Both the position numbers and the translations under genes were made by a program. The notes under the pieces are model-generated. The model saw only the letters and a list, made by a program, of their open reading frames with translations. It was not told where the DNA came from and did not search any database. Below, one piece after another: positions 15,143 through 23,136 of a stretch of 64,000 bases of DNA (its first letter is position 1; the number at the start of each line of letters is the position of its first letter). This DNA comes from WHSW01 sp963767285 (GTDB lineage: Bacteria; Actinomycetota; Thermoleophilia; Solirubrobacterales; 70-9). The DNA lies in NCBI GenBank assembly GCA_963767285.1, contig CAVYDJ010000004.1:930001-994000 (forward strand), read 5' to 3'.

Positions 15143-15984
15143 GCGCCCAACCGGCGCCCTTCGAGGCCTCCGGGCCCGCGGGCGTGCTGCGGGGCGAGAG
15201 CGGGGGGGAGGGGGCGGCGACCGTCCTCCTGCACGGGTTGACCGCGACGCGACGCTACGTCGTCCACGGATCGCGAGCCCTGGAGCGCCGCGGCCACCGC
15301 GTCGTCGCCTACGACGCGCGCGGCCACGGCGAGTCCGACCCGGGCGCCGACGGCTACGGCTACGAGCGGTTGGCGGCGGACCTGGGCGCGGTCATCGACC
15401 AGCAGGCGGACGGGCGGCGCGCCGTGCTCGCCGGGCATTCGATGGGGGCCCATACGCTGACCGCGAAGGCGCTTGCGGACCCGGATCGCGTCGCCGCGCT
15501 GGTGATCATCGGCCCTGTGTATCTCGGCAATCCGGTGAGCGAGGAGAGCCTGGCCTACTGGGATCGGCTGGCGGACGGCCTGGAGCGCGGCGGCGTCGAG
15601 GGCTTCATCGAGGCCTACGACCACGATCTCGATCCCGAGTGGCACGAGACGCTGCTGCGGATCGCGCGCGATCGGCTGGGCCGCCACCGCCATCCGGAGG
15701 CGGTTGCCCAGGCGCTGCGGGAGGTCCCCCGCTCGACCCCGTTCGCCGACCTCAGCGAACTCGAGTTCCTCGAGCTTCCGGCGCTGGTGGTCGCCAGCCA
15801 CGACGAGGCCGATCCCGGCCATCCGTACGCGGTCGCCGAAGCCTGGGCGCAGCGGCTGCCGCGGGCGACGCTGATCAGCGAGGAGCCCGGCGCCTCGCCG
15901 CTCGCCTGGCAGGGCGGGAGGCTCTCGCGCGAGATCGCCGACTTCTGCGAGCGGCCGGAGGTGGCGTCGCGGCTCGACGCCTAG
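15139..15984 (+). CDS. Alpha/beta hydrolase
   Basis: The 281-residue protein has the alpha/beta hydrolase signature: oxyanion LLHGLTATRR near residue 30, AYDARGHGESD, nucleophile elbow AGHSMGAHT with Ser at about 100, and an acid and His later (SHDEADPGHPYAVAEAW). The substrate is unknown. GTG at 15139 shares bases with the peroxiredoxin stop codon; a much longer upstream frame is only the shadow of that gene. Coupling to a peroxiredoxin may point to detoxification of lipid or ester peroxides, which is only inferred. Confidence 0.78.
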   Translation: MSAQPAPFEASGPAGVLRGESGGEGAATVLLHGLTATRRYVVHGSRALERRGHRVVAYDARGHGESDPGADGYGYERLAADLGAVIDQQADGRRAVLAGHSMGAHTLTAKALADPDRVAALVIIGPVYLGNPVSEESLAYWDRLADGLERGGVEGFIEAYDHDLDPEWHETLLRIARDRLGRHRHPEAVAQALREVPRSTPFADLSELEFLELPALVVASHDEADPGHPYAVAEAWAQRLPRATLISEEPGASPLAWQGGRLSREIADFCERPEVASRLDA

Positions 15985-16385
15985 CGGTCGCGCAGGCGGT
16001 AGACCAGCCGCAGTCCCGACCAGGTCTCGTCGATCGCGCAGACCTTGTTGTCGACCAGGCCGCCGGCGAGCGCCAGCTCGCGGACGACGTCTTCGGTCAG
16101 GTCGGTGGCAACGCCCGAGGACCGCTTGGGCCAGGCGATCCAGAGACCGCCATCGGGGTGGATCGCCCGTCTCAGCGTGGCGAGCCGGCGTTCGAGCTCG
16201 GCGCGGCGGGTGAAGAAGGCGACGGCGACGTCGAGTGGCCCGGCGAGCCGGCGCTTGACGGTCACCGCACCCGGCAGCTCGCCGAGCGCCGTTGCGAACT
16301 CAGGCGGAGCGCCGCTGAACGCGATGGTTGAGCCCTCCTTGATGCCGAGCTTCTTCGGCAGCGGGGTCCCGGAGTAGCCGGCCAC
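15981..16385 (-). CDS. DUF3052 family protein
   Basis: A 134-residue protein matching DUF3052, an actinobacterial family of unknown function. It begins MAGYSGTPLPKKLGIK and contains VAVAFFTRRAELERRL, GGLWIAWPKRSSGV and GLVDNKVCAIDETWSGLRLVYR, all family-typical. The start is GTG. Divergent from the PRC-barrel gene with only 23 nt between starts, and the two -10 boxes overlap. Confidence 0.8.
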   Translation of the reverse strand: MAGYSGTPLPKKLGIKEGSTIAFSGAPPEFATALGELPGAVTVKRRLAGPLDVAVAFFTRRAELERRLATLRRAIHPDGGLWIAWPKRSSGVATDLTEDVVRELALAGGLVDNKVCAIDETWSGLRLVYRLRDR

Positions 16386-16391
16386 GCGCTC

Positions 16392-16397
16392 AATCTA
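16392..16397 (-). promoter_or_regulatory. Putative -10 box of the DUF3052 gene (TAGATT)
   Basis: TAGATT ends 6 nt before the GTG at 16385 and shares two bases with the opposite-strand box at 16396-16401. Confidence 0.45.
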
Positions 16398-16401
16398 TGC
16401 T
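16396..16401 (+). promoter_or_regulatory. Putative -10 box of the PRC-barrel gene (TATGCT)
   Basis: TATGCT ends 7 nt before GTG 16409; an ATG at 16397 lies inside this box and is therefore unlikely to be the start. Confidence 0.45.
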
Positions 16402-16408
16402 CTTGGCT

Positions 16409-16744
16409 GTGATCGATGACGGAGAAGCGGTCCACTACGCCGCGGTGTCCCGCGGGACCCCGGTTTACGCCGCCGATGGGACGCGGGTGGGAACCGTCGA
16501 CCAGGTGGTCGACAACTACCGCGAGCACATCCTCGACGGCTTCGTGATCGATACGGAGGCCGGTCTGCGTTTCGTCGACGCGCCGGAGGTGACCCGGACC
16601 GCCGAGCGCGGGGTCACCATCACGATCGAGCCCGATCAGGTCGCCTCACTGCCGCCGCCGGAGTCGGGTGCGGGTACTTTCAAGGCCAACGTCCGCACCG
16701 GGCGACTGGGCCGCCTTTTCGGCGGGTCCTGGAAACGCGATTAG
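16409..16744 (+). CDS. PRC-barrel-like small protein
   Basis: The 111-residue product has the beta-rich pattern GTPVYAADGTRVGTVDQVV ... HILDGFVIDTEAG ... FVDAPEVTRTAERGVTITI, typical of PRC-barrel domains that bind RNA, photosynthetic or cell-surface partners. No function can be given. GTG 16409 is preferred over ATG 16397 because the latter falls inside the probable -10 hexamer. It is followed after 30 nt by the RsbW-like gene. Confidence 0.6.
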   Translation: MIDDGEAVHYAAVSRGTPVYAADGTRVGTVDQVVDNYREHILDGFVIDTEAGLRFVDAPEVTRTAERGVTITIEPDQVASLPPPESGAGTFKANVRTGRLGRLFGGSWKRD

Positions 16745-16774
16745 CCGATAACCGCCAGGGGTACGGATCTGCCG

Positions 16775-17581
16775 ATGGAAGCCGAGGCGAAGGTCGAGTT
16801 CTCGGTCCCCGCGCGGGCCGACAACGTCCCGCTGATCCGCCACGCGCTCGCCGGCCTGGCCGAGGCGCTGGAGATGGAGCCGTCGGAGGTCGCGGACCTG
16901 AAGACGGTCGTCACCGAGGCCTGCATGAACGTCGTCGTCCACGCCTACGGGGAGGGGGAGGAGGGCGTACTGGAGGTCGATGCCTGGGCCGAGGAGGAGT
17001 GCCTCGTGGTCAGCGTCCGCGACTACGGAGCCGGAATCCGCCCGCTGGCCGACGTCGAGCACCGCAGCCTGCGCCTCGGGTTGCCGCTGATCGCCGCGCT
17101 GACCAAGAGCTTCTTGATCGAGGGATCCCCCGGTCATGGGACCGAGGTGCGGATGATGATCCCGTTCGCGCCGTCGGGCAACGGTCGCGTCCAGGCCCCG
17201 CAGGCGGCTGACGAGGCGCAGATCACGCTCCCGGCGGGCGAGCTGCTGGCGCCGATCCTCTCGCGGGTGATCTCGATGTACGCGACCCGGGCCGACTTCT
17301 CGGTCGACGAGCTGTCGGACGCCGTCCTGCTCAGCGATGCGATCTCGGCCGGAGACAGCGACCGCTTCCCGGGCGGGACCGCCCGCCTGGCCGTCAGCGA
17401 GCAGGACGGCTCGTTCGAGCTGCGGGTCGGCCCGCTCGAGGAGGGCGGTGGCCGGCGGCTGCTCGACGGGATGCGGATCCCCTCGCTCGACGCCTCGCTG
17501 GAGGCCCTGGCGGACGAGGTTCGGATCGATTCCGTGGACCAGGGCGAGGTCGTTGCGATCCGCCTCGGGCGCGCCGGCTGA
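16775..17581 (+). CDS. RsbW-like anti-sigma factor/serine kinase with an extra C-terminal domain
   Basis: A 268-residue protein. Residues 1-130 form a GHKL ATPase domain of the RsbW/SpoIIAB type: N-box VVTEACMNVVVHAYG (about 49-63), G1 VRDYGAGI (about 84-91), and G2 PGHGTEVRMMI. The remaining 130 residues are a separate domain without a recognised motif, making it nearly twice the length of classical RsbW. It probably binds and inhibits a group 3 sigma factor and may phosphorylate an STAS anti-anti-sigma protein. The convergent neighbour at 17607 encodes such a sigma factor, which supports the pairing. Confidence 0.72.
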   Translation: MEAEAKVEFSVPARADNVPLIRHALAGLAEALEMEPSEVADLKTVVTEACMNVVVHAYGEGEEGVLEVDAWAEEECLVVSVRDYGAGIRPLADVEHRSLRLGLPLIAALTKSFLIEGSPGHGTEVRMMIPFAPSGNGRVQAPQAADEAQITLPAGELLAPILSRVISMYATRADFSVDELSDAVLLSDAISAGDSDRFPGGTARLAVSEQDGSFELRVGPLEEGGGRRLLDGMRIPSLDASLEALADEVRIDSVDQGEVVAIRLGRAG

Positions 17582-17606
17582 TCCCGCGCCGAGCCGCCCG
17601 TCCAGG

Positions 17607-18422
17607 TCAGCTCTGCGCGGTTTCGTTGATCGCGGCTGCGTCGCGAAGCTTGCGCAGTGCCCGGCGGAGAATCCGCGAGACGTGCATCTGCGAGTAGCCG
17701 ACGCGTTCGGCGATCTTCGATTGGGTCAGATCCTCTGCGAAGCGCAACTGGAGCACCTCGCGCTCGATCGGCTCGAGCTCCTCGGCGCCGGCGTCGAGCG
17801 CCGCACGGTTCTCGACCAGCTCGAACCCGGGATCGTCGCCGCCGATCCGCTCGGCCATCGGCGCCTCGTCGCCGGGCTCCGAGCCGGCCGTGGGGCGATC
17901 CAGCGAGACCATTCGCCGCGCCCCGCTCGCCTCCAGCGCCTCGAGCACGTCGGCTTCGCTGAGCTCGAGCTGCTCGGCGATCTCGATCACGGTCGGCGAG
18001 CGTTCGAGCTCGTGGCTCAGCTTCGCGATCGCGCCGTCGACCGCGCGGATGCTCTCCTGCAAGCCGCGCGGCACGCGGAGGGTCCAGACCCGGTCGCGAA
18101 AGTGGCGGCGCAGCTCGCCGAGGATCGTCGGGCCGGCGAAGGCGGCGAAGGGGACGCCGCGCTGGGGGTCATAGCGCTCCAGCGCCGAGACGAGCCCCAG
18201 ACTGGCGACCTGGAAGAGGTCGTCGCTGGGCTCGACGCCGCCGCTGTAGCGCATCGCGAGGCTGCGAGCGAAGGGCAAAAAGCGCCTGACGAGCTCCTCG
18301 CGCGCGTTCTCGTCGCGCGTCCGCGCGTAGTCGCGCAGCAGCTGCTCCTCGGCCGCCAGCCCATCGCTCGGATCGCCGGGCGGCGGGAGGTCCGCCCGCC
18401 GCCGGTGTCGCTCGTCACCCAT
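17607..18422 (-). CDS. RNA polymerase sigma factor, SigB/SigF/SigG (group 3) family
   Basis: The 271-residue protein contains sigma-70 region 2 (ELVRRFLPFARSLAMRYSG, PSDDLFQVASLGLVSALERYD and the -10-recognition helix around GELRRHFRDRVWTLRVPR). Region 3 (HELERSPTVIEIAEQL) and region 4 (EREVLQLRFAEDLTQSKIAERVGYSQMHVSRILRRAL) follow, the latter a helix-turn-helix for the -35. There is no region 1.1, as in SigB/SigF stress sigma factors. Start ATG 18422 gives the family length; longer frames upstream are Pro-rich and not conserved-looking. A hairpin with T6 and a TATCGT box lie upstream. Likely partner: the RsbW-like protein encoded tail to tail. Confidence 0.88.
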   Translation of the reverse strand: MGDERHRRRADLPPPGDPSDGLAAEEQLLRDYARTRDENAREELVRRFLPFARSLAMRYSGGVEPSDDLFQVASLGLVSALERYDPQRGVPFAAFAGPTILGELRRHFRDRVWTLRVPRGLQESIRAVDGAIAKLSHELERSPTVIEIAEQLELSEADVLEALEASGARRMVSLDRPTAGSEPGDEAPMAERIGGDDPGFELVENRAALDAGAEELEPIEREVLQLRFAEDLTQSKIAERVGYSQMHVSRILRRALRKLRDAAAINETAQS

Positions 18423-18434
18423 AACCCGGCGTGC

Positions 18435-18440
18435 ACGATA
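18435..18440 (-). promoter_or_regulatory. Possible -10 box of the sigma factor gene (TATCGT)
   Basis: TATCGT ends 12 nt before ATG 18422 and lies just after the T6 of the upstream hairpin. Confidence 0.35.
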
Positions 18441-18448
18441 GAGCCCAG

Positions 18449-18483
18449 AAAAAAGCGAGGACCCAGGTGGGGGGTGACCTGGG
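18449..18483 (-). terminator. Hairpin with T6 upstream of the sigma factor gene
   Basis: On the minus strand CCCAGGT (18483-18477) and ACCTGGG (18468-18462) can pair, followed 7 nt later by TTTTTT (18454-18449). This is the best rho-independent-like signal in the window. It lies 27 nt before the sigma factor start, so it either ends antisense transcription or works as an attenuator. Confidence 0.5.
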
Positions 18484-18654
18484 CCCTCGAGACCCCCCCC
18501 TAACGCCAAAGGCGCGTGAAGGGGCGTACGGCGCTCGGTACCCATGCGCCGGATCGTCAAACCCGAGTTCGAGCAACTTTCCCAATTGTTACACCGGGCC
18601 CGGGGCCCCGCTCCCGATAACCGCGGTAAACCCGGCGGGCGCGAGAACCCGGCG

Positions 18655-18660
18655 TATGCT
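18655..18660 (+). promoter_or_regulatory. Putative -10 box of the MmcQ/YjbR-like gene (TATGCT)
   Basis: TATGCT ends 6 nt before ATG 18667 and selects it over the longer frame opening at 18544. Confidence 0.5.
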
Positions 18661-18666
18661 CGGAAG

Positions 18667-19011
18667 ATGCCGAGCTGGGAGACGGTCTGCGAGCTCGGGG
18701 GCGAGCTCCCGGGGGTCGAGCAGGCCAATTGGTACGGAACGCCGGCGCTGAAGGTTCGCGGCAAGGGATTCGCGCGCCTGCGCGAGGACGGCGCGCTTGT
18801 GGTGATGATCGACGTCCTCGAACGCGAGGCGCTGATGCAGGCGGACCCGGAGACGTTCTACATCACGCCGCACTACGAGGATTACCCGGCGATGCTGGTC
18901 AACCTCGAGCGCGTCGACCCTCAGGAGCTGCGAGAGCGCCTGATCGAGTCCTGGTGCAGGAAGGCCCCGAAACGGCTGCTCAGAGCCTACGAGGAGGGCC
19001 CTGAGGCGTAG
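18667..19011 (+). CDS. MmcQ/YjbR family DNA-binding protein
   Basis: The 114-residue protein fits the MmcQ/YjbR (CyaY-like fold) family. It has an N-terminal helix WETVCELGGELPGVEQANW, WYGTPALKVRGKGFARLRED, LVVMIDVLEREAL, FYITPHYEDYPAMLVNL and a closing WCRKAPKRLLRAY. These proteins are often called DNA-binding from structure, but their role is not established. ATG 18667 gives the usual family length and is 6 nt after a TATGCT box. Confidence 0.75.
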   Translation: MPSWETVCELGGELPGVEQANWYGTPALKVRGKGFARLREDGALVVMIDVLEREALMQADPETFYITPHYEDYPAMLVNLERVDPQELRERLIESWCRKAPKRLLRAYEEGPEA

Positions 19012-19112
19012 TCAGGTTCCAGCTATCCATAATCATTGTTCTCGTGCGTTGAATCCGCGTAAAGCGCCGCGGCGCCCGACCTACCTCCCCGCCAGATGAG
19101 CGGCGCCGCGGC

Positions 19113-19132
19113 GGCGGTTCCGCGGAACCGCC
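19113..19132. repeat. 20-bp palindromic repeat, copy 1
   Basis: The sequence GGCGGTTCCGCGGAACCGCC equals its own reverse complement. An identical copy is at 19472-19491. Confidence 0.85.
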
Positions 19133-19471
19133 CCAAGCAGCGGGACGGCGGCGATGCGGCGGCCGTCAGGACGGCGAAAGACCGGCGACCCATCCTGTCG
19201 GAGCTCCAGCGAGAAGCCCCCTTCGTGGAGCAGTCTGTGATGGCGCCGGCAGAGTTGGATCAGGTTCCCCAGGGACGTCTCCCCGCCATCCGCCCAGTGC
19301 TCGATGTGATGAGCGTCGGTGAAGCGGTGATTCCCGCAACCCGGAAACCGGCATCCGCCGTCGCGTGCCCGCAGAGCGCGCCGCAGCGCCGGCGGCACCG
19401 AACGGGTCTTGCGGACGTCAGCCATCTCGACCAGGGCGTCGACCGGCGAGACCTCGGTCGGGGCCGCACAA

Positions 19472-19491
19472 GGCGGTTCCGCGGAACCGCC
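19472..19491. repeat. 20-bp palindromic repeat, copy 2
   Basis: Exact second copy of the palindrome at 19113-19132, 359 bp away, also inside the decayed HNH gene. No third copy was seen in the window. Confidence 0.85.
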
Positions 19492-20068
19492 GTGGGCTCG
19501 AGAATCGTCGTCCCCGTCGCGCTGCTCGCGAACGGCGTCCCAAGCCGCCTCGAAGGCCCGCAGGAAGAGCGCGCCCTCCTCCGCCGCGAGATGACCGCGG
19601 AACGAGAGCCCGCCAGCGCCCGCGCCACACGCAAGTGCTCGCGCGCCGACCGCTGCGACAGCGCACACCTCCACGCGAGCCACAGCCCGCAGCAATGAAA
19701 GCCCTGCCCCTCGTGTCCCCGCCGCCGCTCGAACTCGGCGATCAGCTGGAGCCACCTGCAGGTCGCGGCAGGGCTCCGGACGGATCCGGCGACCCGTCCC
19801 CGGCTCGGCGGCGGTCGCCACAACCACATCCCCACGCCGGCCAATGACGATCACGCCGTAGCTCGAGCGCCGGCTGCCGGACGGCCGTCCGGGCGCTCCA
19901 CCGCCGCAACCTCGCGCCGTGCCGGCGAACGCGGCCGGATGGTCCCAGGCGTCGCTCGGCGAGAATGCGGCCCGTGGGGCCGATTGCTCGCCCGGCACCC
20001 AGCCGGCCTCGGAGTTGCCCCAGGGGCCGCCGTAGTCGACCCAGGCAGCGCGAAGACCGCGCTCACCC

Positions 20069-21130
20069 TCATCGGGTTGACATAACTTCGTCCGCTTCCG
20101 CTTCCGCCGCCCTGGCCTCCTCCACGTCGGCGAACGCCCGGAACGCGAGCGCCGCCACCATGATTCCGAGCACAGTGCCGAGCGCCCGTTCGCCCGCGGC
20201 GTCCAGCGCGCCCGCGCCGAGCGTGTCGGTCAGCAGGACGACGTAGACGGTGATCGCGGTCGTGAACAGCGCGTACTCGATCGCCAGCAGCGAGTAGGCG
20301 AACGCCGCGGCGACGGTGAGGACGATCGTCACCGGGATCACGTCGTCGCCCAGCAACTCGGCCAGGGCGGTCGCGAGGAGGAGGCCGGCCACCGTGCCGG
20401 CCGCCCGCATCGCGATCCGCTCTGCGGTCTGGTCGGGGTCGGGTTTGAGGACGAAGAGGATCGTCAGCGGCACCCAGTAGCCGTGGTCGTCGAACCCGGC
20501 CAGCCGGTAGACCGCCACGCCGATGGCCAGCGCGGCGCCGAAGCGCAGCCCGTGTCGAAAGCTCTTGCTGCGGATGGTGAGGTTCGCGCGCAGCGCCGCG
20601 AGCGCCTCGCGTGCGGCCGGCCCGAAGCTGAACGGCTCGCGGTCGCGGTCCCAGAGGGCCCACGCGACCCCCGCCGTCAGCGCCTGCACGATCCCGCCGG
20701 CCGTGCCGTATGCCAGAGCAAGGTCCCAGTCGCCGGCGTCCAGGAGCAGCCCCTGAGCGATCAGCAGCGCGAGGACGAAGGTGAGCCCGCCGATCGCCAG
20801 CCGCAGCGATACGGCGATCAGACACCCGCAGATTCCCGCGACCACGGCCATTCCAACGACCGCCGTAACGACCGTCTGGCTCGAGAGCACGCCGAGCATC
20901 GCGCACATCCCGACGATCGGCGCGCACAGCAGCTGCCAGCGCACCCGCGTCCGCGCCGGCGCGTCGAACGCCAGGAAGCCGCAGATCAGCGTCGCCGTGC
21001 CGAGCGCGCCGACCTTCGCGTCGTCGAACTCGAGCTGCCCCAGCAGAATCAGGCCGACGGGCGCCGCGACGAGGAAGCCACGCCGGACCGCCGGGCCCAC
21101 GTCGCCGCGCAGGCCCCAGGCGGAGGGCAC
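20069..21130 (-). CDS. FUSC family membrane protein (putative exporter)
   Basis: A 353-residue protein with two blocks of about five membrane helices (roughly 20-150 and 215-335) separated by a soluble stretch, the repeat layout of FUSC/aromatic-acid-exporter-like proteins. The second block holds DDHGYWVPLTILFVLKPD followed by TAERIAMRAAGTVAGLLLA, the FUSC hallmark. The C-terminus is acidic and cytoplasmic. Substrate is unknown; relatives export aromatic acids or fusaric acid. GTG 21130 is chosen because the upstream extension is the shadow of the monooxygenase gene, which ends at 21154. Confidence 0.72.
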   Translation of the reverse strand: MPSAWGLRGDVGPAVRRGFLVAAPVGLILLGQLEFDDAKVGALGTATLICGFLAFDAPARTRVRWQLLCAPIVGMCAMLGVLSSQTVVTAVVGMAVVAGICGCLIAVSLRLAIGGLTFVLALLIAQGLLLDAGDWDLALAYGTAGGIVQALTAGVAWALWDRDREPFSFGPAAREALAALRANLTIRSKSFRHGLRFGAALAIGVAVYRLAGFDDHGYWVPLTILFVLKPDPDQTAERIAMRAAGTVAGLLLATALAELLGDDVIPVTIVLTVAAAFAYSLLAIEYALFTTAITVYVVLLTDTLGAGALDAAGERALGTVLGIMVAALAFRAFADVEEARAAEAEADEVMSTR

Positions 21131-21153
21131 CCGTGCGGCGAGCCCGCCTGAGC

Positions 21154-22518
21154 TCAGGTCGCCCCCAGCTTCAGCTCGTGGGCGCGATTTGCGCGCAGGC
21201 GGCCGAGCAGGCCCCCGCCCCGCTCGCGCTTGATCGTCCGCATGTAGGGCTCGAAGTCGACCTGGATCGTGTGGCGCTTGGAGGCGACGTACCGCTTCGC
21301 CATTCGCTCCCGTTCGCGCGCGATCACGTGCTCCATTCGCTCCGGATCGGGCAGGCCGACCTTGCCCTCGAGCACGTCGGCGATCCACTCCGACTGGGCC
21401 TCGGCGATCGGCATGATCGCGCCAAGCGGCTGGAGCAGGCCGATGAAGTACAGCCCCGGATGCTCCGGGCTCACCACGCGGCGGTAGAGCGGGATCTCGT
21501 TGTCGGGGGCCGCGATGAGGTCCCCGTCGAAGAACGGGAAGCTGATCTTGTAACCGGTGCAATAGACGATGACGTCGACCTCTTCCTCGGAGCCATCGTC
21601 GAAGCGCACCGTGCGGCCGCCGGCGAACTCGGCGATGTTGGGCCGCACCTGGATGTCGCCGTGGCCGATCCGCGACAGCAGCTCGGCGGAGATCGTCGGG
21701 TGCGCCTCGGCCAGCTTGTGGTCGGGCTCGGGAAGCCCGTAGTCCGTCGGAAAGCCGGTCGCCGTCTTCAGGCTCCGCATGTACATGAACCGGGTCACGG
21801 CGATCGGCAGGCGGCTGGTCAGCGCGTTGCCGAGCTCGTCGACCGGCTTGCCGTTGAGGTACTTCGGGAAGATCCAGGCGCCGCGGCGCATCGCCAGAAG
21901 CGTCGTCGACGCGATCCGCGACGCCTCCACGGCGATGTCGCAGGCCGAGTTGCCGATCCCGAGCACGAGCACCCTCCTGTCCTCCAGCACGTCCGGGGTC
22001 TTGTAGTCGTGGACGTGGATCTGCACGCCCTCGAACCCGTCCTGGCCGGGGTAGGGGGGCTCGGGCAAGCGGGCGTCCCAGTGGTGGCCGTTGGCGACGA
22101 ACACGGCGCCGTAGGTCTCGGCCCCCTCCTCCCCACTCTCCAGGTCGCGCCAGCTCACCGTCCAGCCGCCGCCGTCCGCCGGCTCGACGTGAGTCACCTC
22201 GGTCCGGAACCTGATCCGGTCGCGGAAGCCGAAGCGGTCGACGTAGTCGTCGAAGTACTTGGCGATCTGCCAGTGGCTCGGATAGTCCGGGTAGTCCTCC
22301 GGCATCGGGTAGGTCGCGTAGGCCATCATCCGCCGCGAGGTGTTGATGTGCAGCGACTTGTAGGCGGACGACATCCCGTTGTCGTTGAGGTAGCGCCAGT
22401 TGCCGCCGACGCCGGAGCCGACCTCGAAGCAGTCGAACTCGATCCCCCGGGCGTGCAGCACCTGGCAGGAGGCGATGCCGGAGGATCCGGCGCCGATCAC
22501 GCAGACCCGCTCGGTCAA
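21154..22518 (-). CDS. Flavin-containing monooxygenase (FMO/Baeyer-Villiger type)
   Basis: The 454-residue protein has the N-terminal FAD site VIGAGSSGIASCQVL (about residues 6-20), GSGVGGNW, and an FMO-like FVANGHHWDARLP. The second dinucleotide site is VLVLGIGNSACDIAVE, and the ATG-like VDVIVYCTGYKISFPF comes near the end. It should oxygenate a nucleophilic heteroatom or a ketone using NADPH and O2; the substrate is unknown. The start is TTG 22518, which overlaps the yqgE-like stop (TTGA). The longer frame that starts upstream is the shadow of that gene. Confidence 0.82.
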   Translation of the reverse strand: MTERVCVIGAGSSGIASCQVLHARGIEFDCFEVGSGVGGNWRYLNDNGMSSAYKSLHINTSRRMMAYATYPMPEDYPDYPSHWQIAKYFDDYVDRFGFRDRIRFRTEVTHVEPADGGGWTVSWRDLESGEEGAETYGAVFVANGHHWDARLPEPPYPGQDGFEGVQIHVHDYKTPDVLEDRRVLVLGIGNSACDIAVEASRIASTTLLAMRRGAWIFPKYLNGKPVDELGNALTSRLPIAVTRFMYMRSLKTATGFPTDYGLPEPDHKLAEAHPTISAELLSRIGHGDIQVRPNIAEFAGGRTVRFDDGSEEEVDVIVYCTGYKISFPFFDGDLIAAPDNEIPLYRRVVSPEHPGLYFIGLLQPLGAIMPIAEAQSEWIADVLEGKVGLPDPERMEHVIARERERMAKRYVASKRHTIQVDFEPYMRTIKRERGGGLLGRLRANRAHELKLGAT

Positions 22519-23099
22519 TTGAGGCTCGGGTCGTCGGGCATCTTCGAGATCAGCGTGAACTGGCCTCCTTTGCGGGCGAGGACATCGTGCCAGAGCGCCA
22601 GTGGGTCGTTCGGGAAGAGCTCGGCAGGCATCGGCGGCTCCACGATCCAGGCCTCCTCGGCGAGCTCCCCCTCGAGCTGGCCCGCCTCCCAGCCCGAATA
22701 GCCGGCGTAGACGCGGCCCCGCCGGACGACCTCGGTCAGATCGTCGTATTCGGTCTCTGCGGCCACGAAGCCGACATCCTCGGCGATGATCCACGCCGCC
22801 GCGTCCAGGTCGTTGAACTCCGCGAGCACCACCAGCGCCTGCGGCTGGACCGGGCCGCCGATGAACACTGGCTCACCGTCGACGACGACGGCGGCCAACT
22901 CGGGTGCGACGTCACCGACCTCGATCTCCGACGGGCGGTTGAGGACGACGCCCATCGCCCCCTCCGGGCCGTGCTCGGTGATCAGAACGACGGTGCGAGC
23001 GAAGTTCGGGTCGACGAGCGCCGGCGAGGCGATGAGCAACCTCCCGCGAAGCGAATCCTCGGGCGTGCTCGGGTCTGGGTCTTGGGCTGATTCAGCCAT
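22515..23099 (-). CDS. YqgE/AlgH family protein
   Basis: A 194-residue UPF0301 (YqgE/AlgH) protein. Family stretches visible are LRGRLLIASPALVDPNFARTV, HGPEGAMGVVLNRPS, VFIGGPVQPQALVVL, RVYAGYSGWEAGQLEGEL and a final W-rich PNDPLALWHDVLARKGG. The function is not established; AlgH affects alginate regulation in Pseudomonas. It is divergent from the thioredoxin-like gene (37 nt between starts) and its stop overlaps the monooxygenase start. Confidence 0.88.
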   Translation of the reverse strand: MAESAQDPDPSTPEDSLRGRLLIASPALVDPNFARTVVLITEHGPEGAMGVVLNRPSEIEVGDVAPELAAVVVDGEPVFIGGPVQPQALVVLAEFNDLDAAAWIIAEDVGFVAAETEYDDLTEVVRRGRVYAGYSGWEAGQLEGELAEEAWIVEPPMPAELFPNDPLALWHDVLARKGGQFTLISKMPDDPSLN

Positions 23100-23121
23100 C
23101 GGGCTGATTCTGCACGCTCGC

Positions 23122-23127
23122 TAATCT
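23122..23127 (+). promoter_or_regulatory. Putative -10 box of the thioredoxin-TPR gene (TAATCT)
   Basis: TAATCT ends 9 nt before GTG 23137. Confidence 0.5.
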
Positions 23128-23136
23128 CGATGGGGC

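Larger units (their letters stand above)
19081..19844 (-). pseudogene. Decayed DUF222-HNH endonuclease gene
   Basis: The C-terminal part, in one frame (about 19600-19081), is a good HNH domain: RALRARDGGCRFPGCGNHR, DAHHIEHWADGGETSLGNL and LCRRHHRLLHEGGF. The N-terminal DUF222 part is in a different frame (about 19790-19640), with QLIAEFERRRGHEGQGF and LAWRCALSQRSAREHLRVAR. Much of the central DUF222 region that normally lies between them is missing. One frame change plus an internal deletion are needed to explain this, so the gene is probably inactive. Two copies of a 20-bp palindrome lie inside it. Such genes are multicopy and mobile-like in actinobacteria. The rest of 19012-20068 shows no other convincing gene. 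Confidence 0.7.

Noticed and set aside
16397..16399. ATG 16397 as the start of the PRC-barrel gene
   Set aside because: It falls inside the probable -10 hexamer TATGCT; GTG 16409 fits the leaderless rule better.
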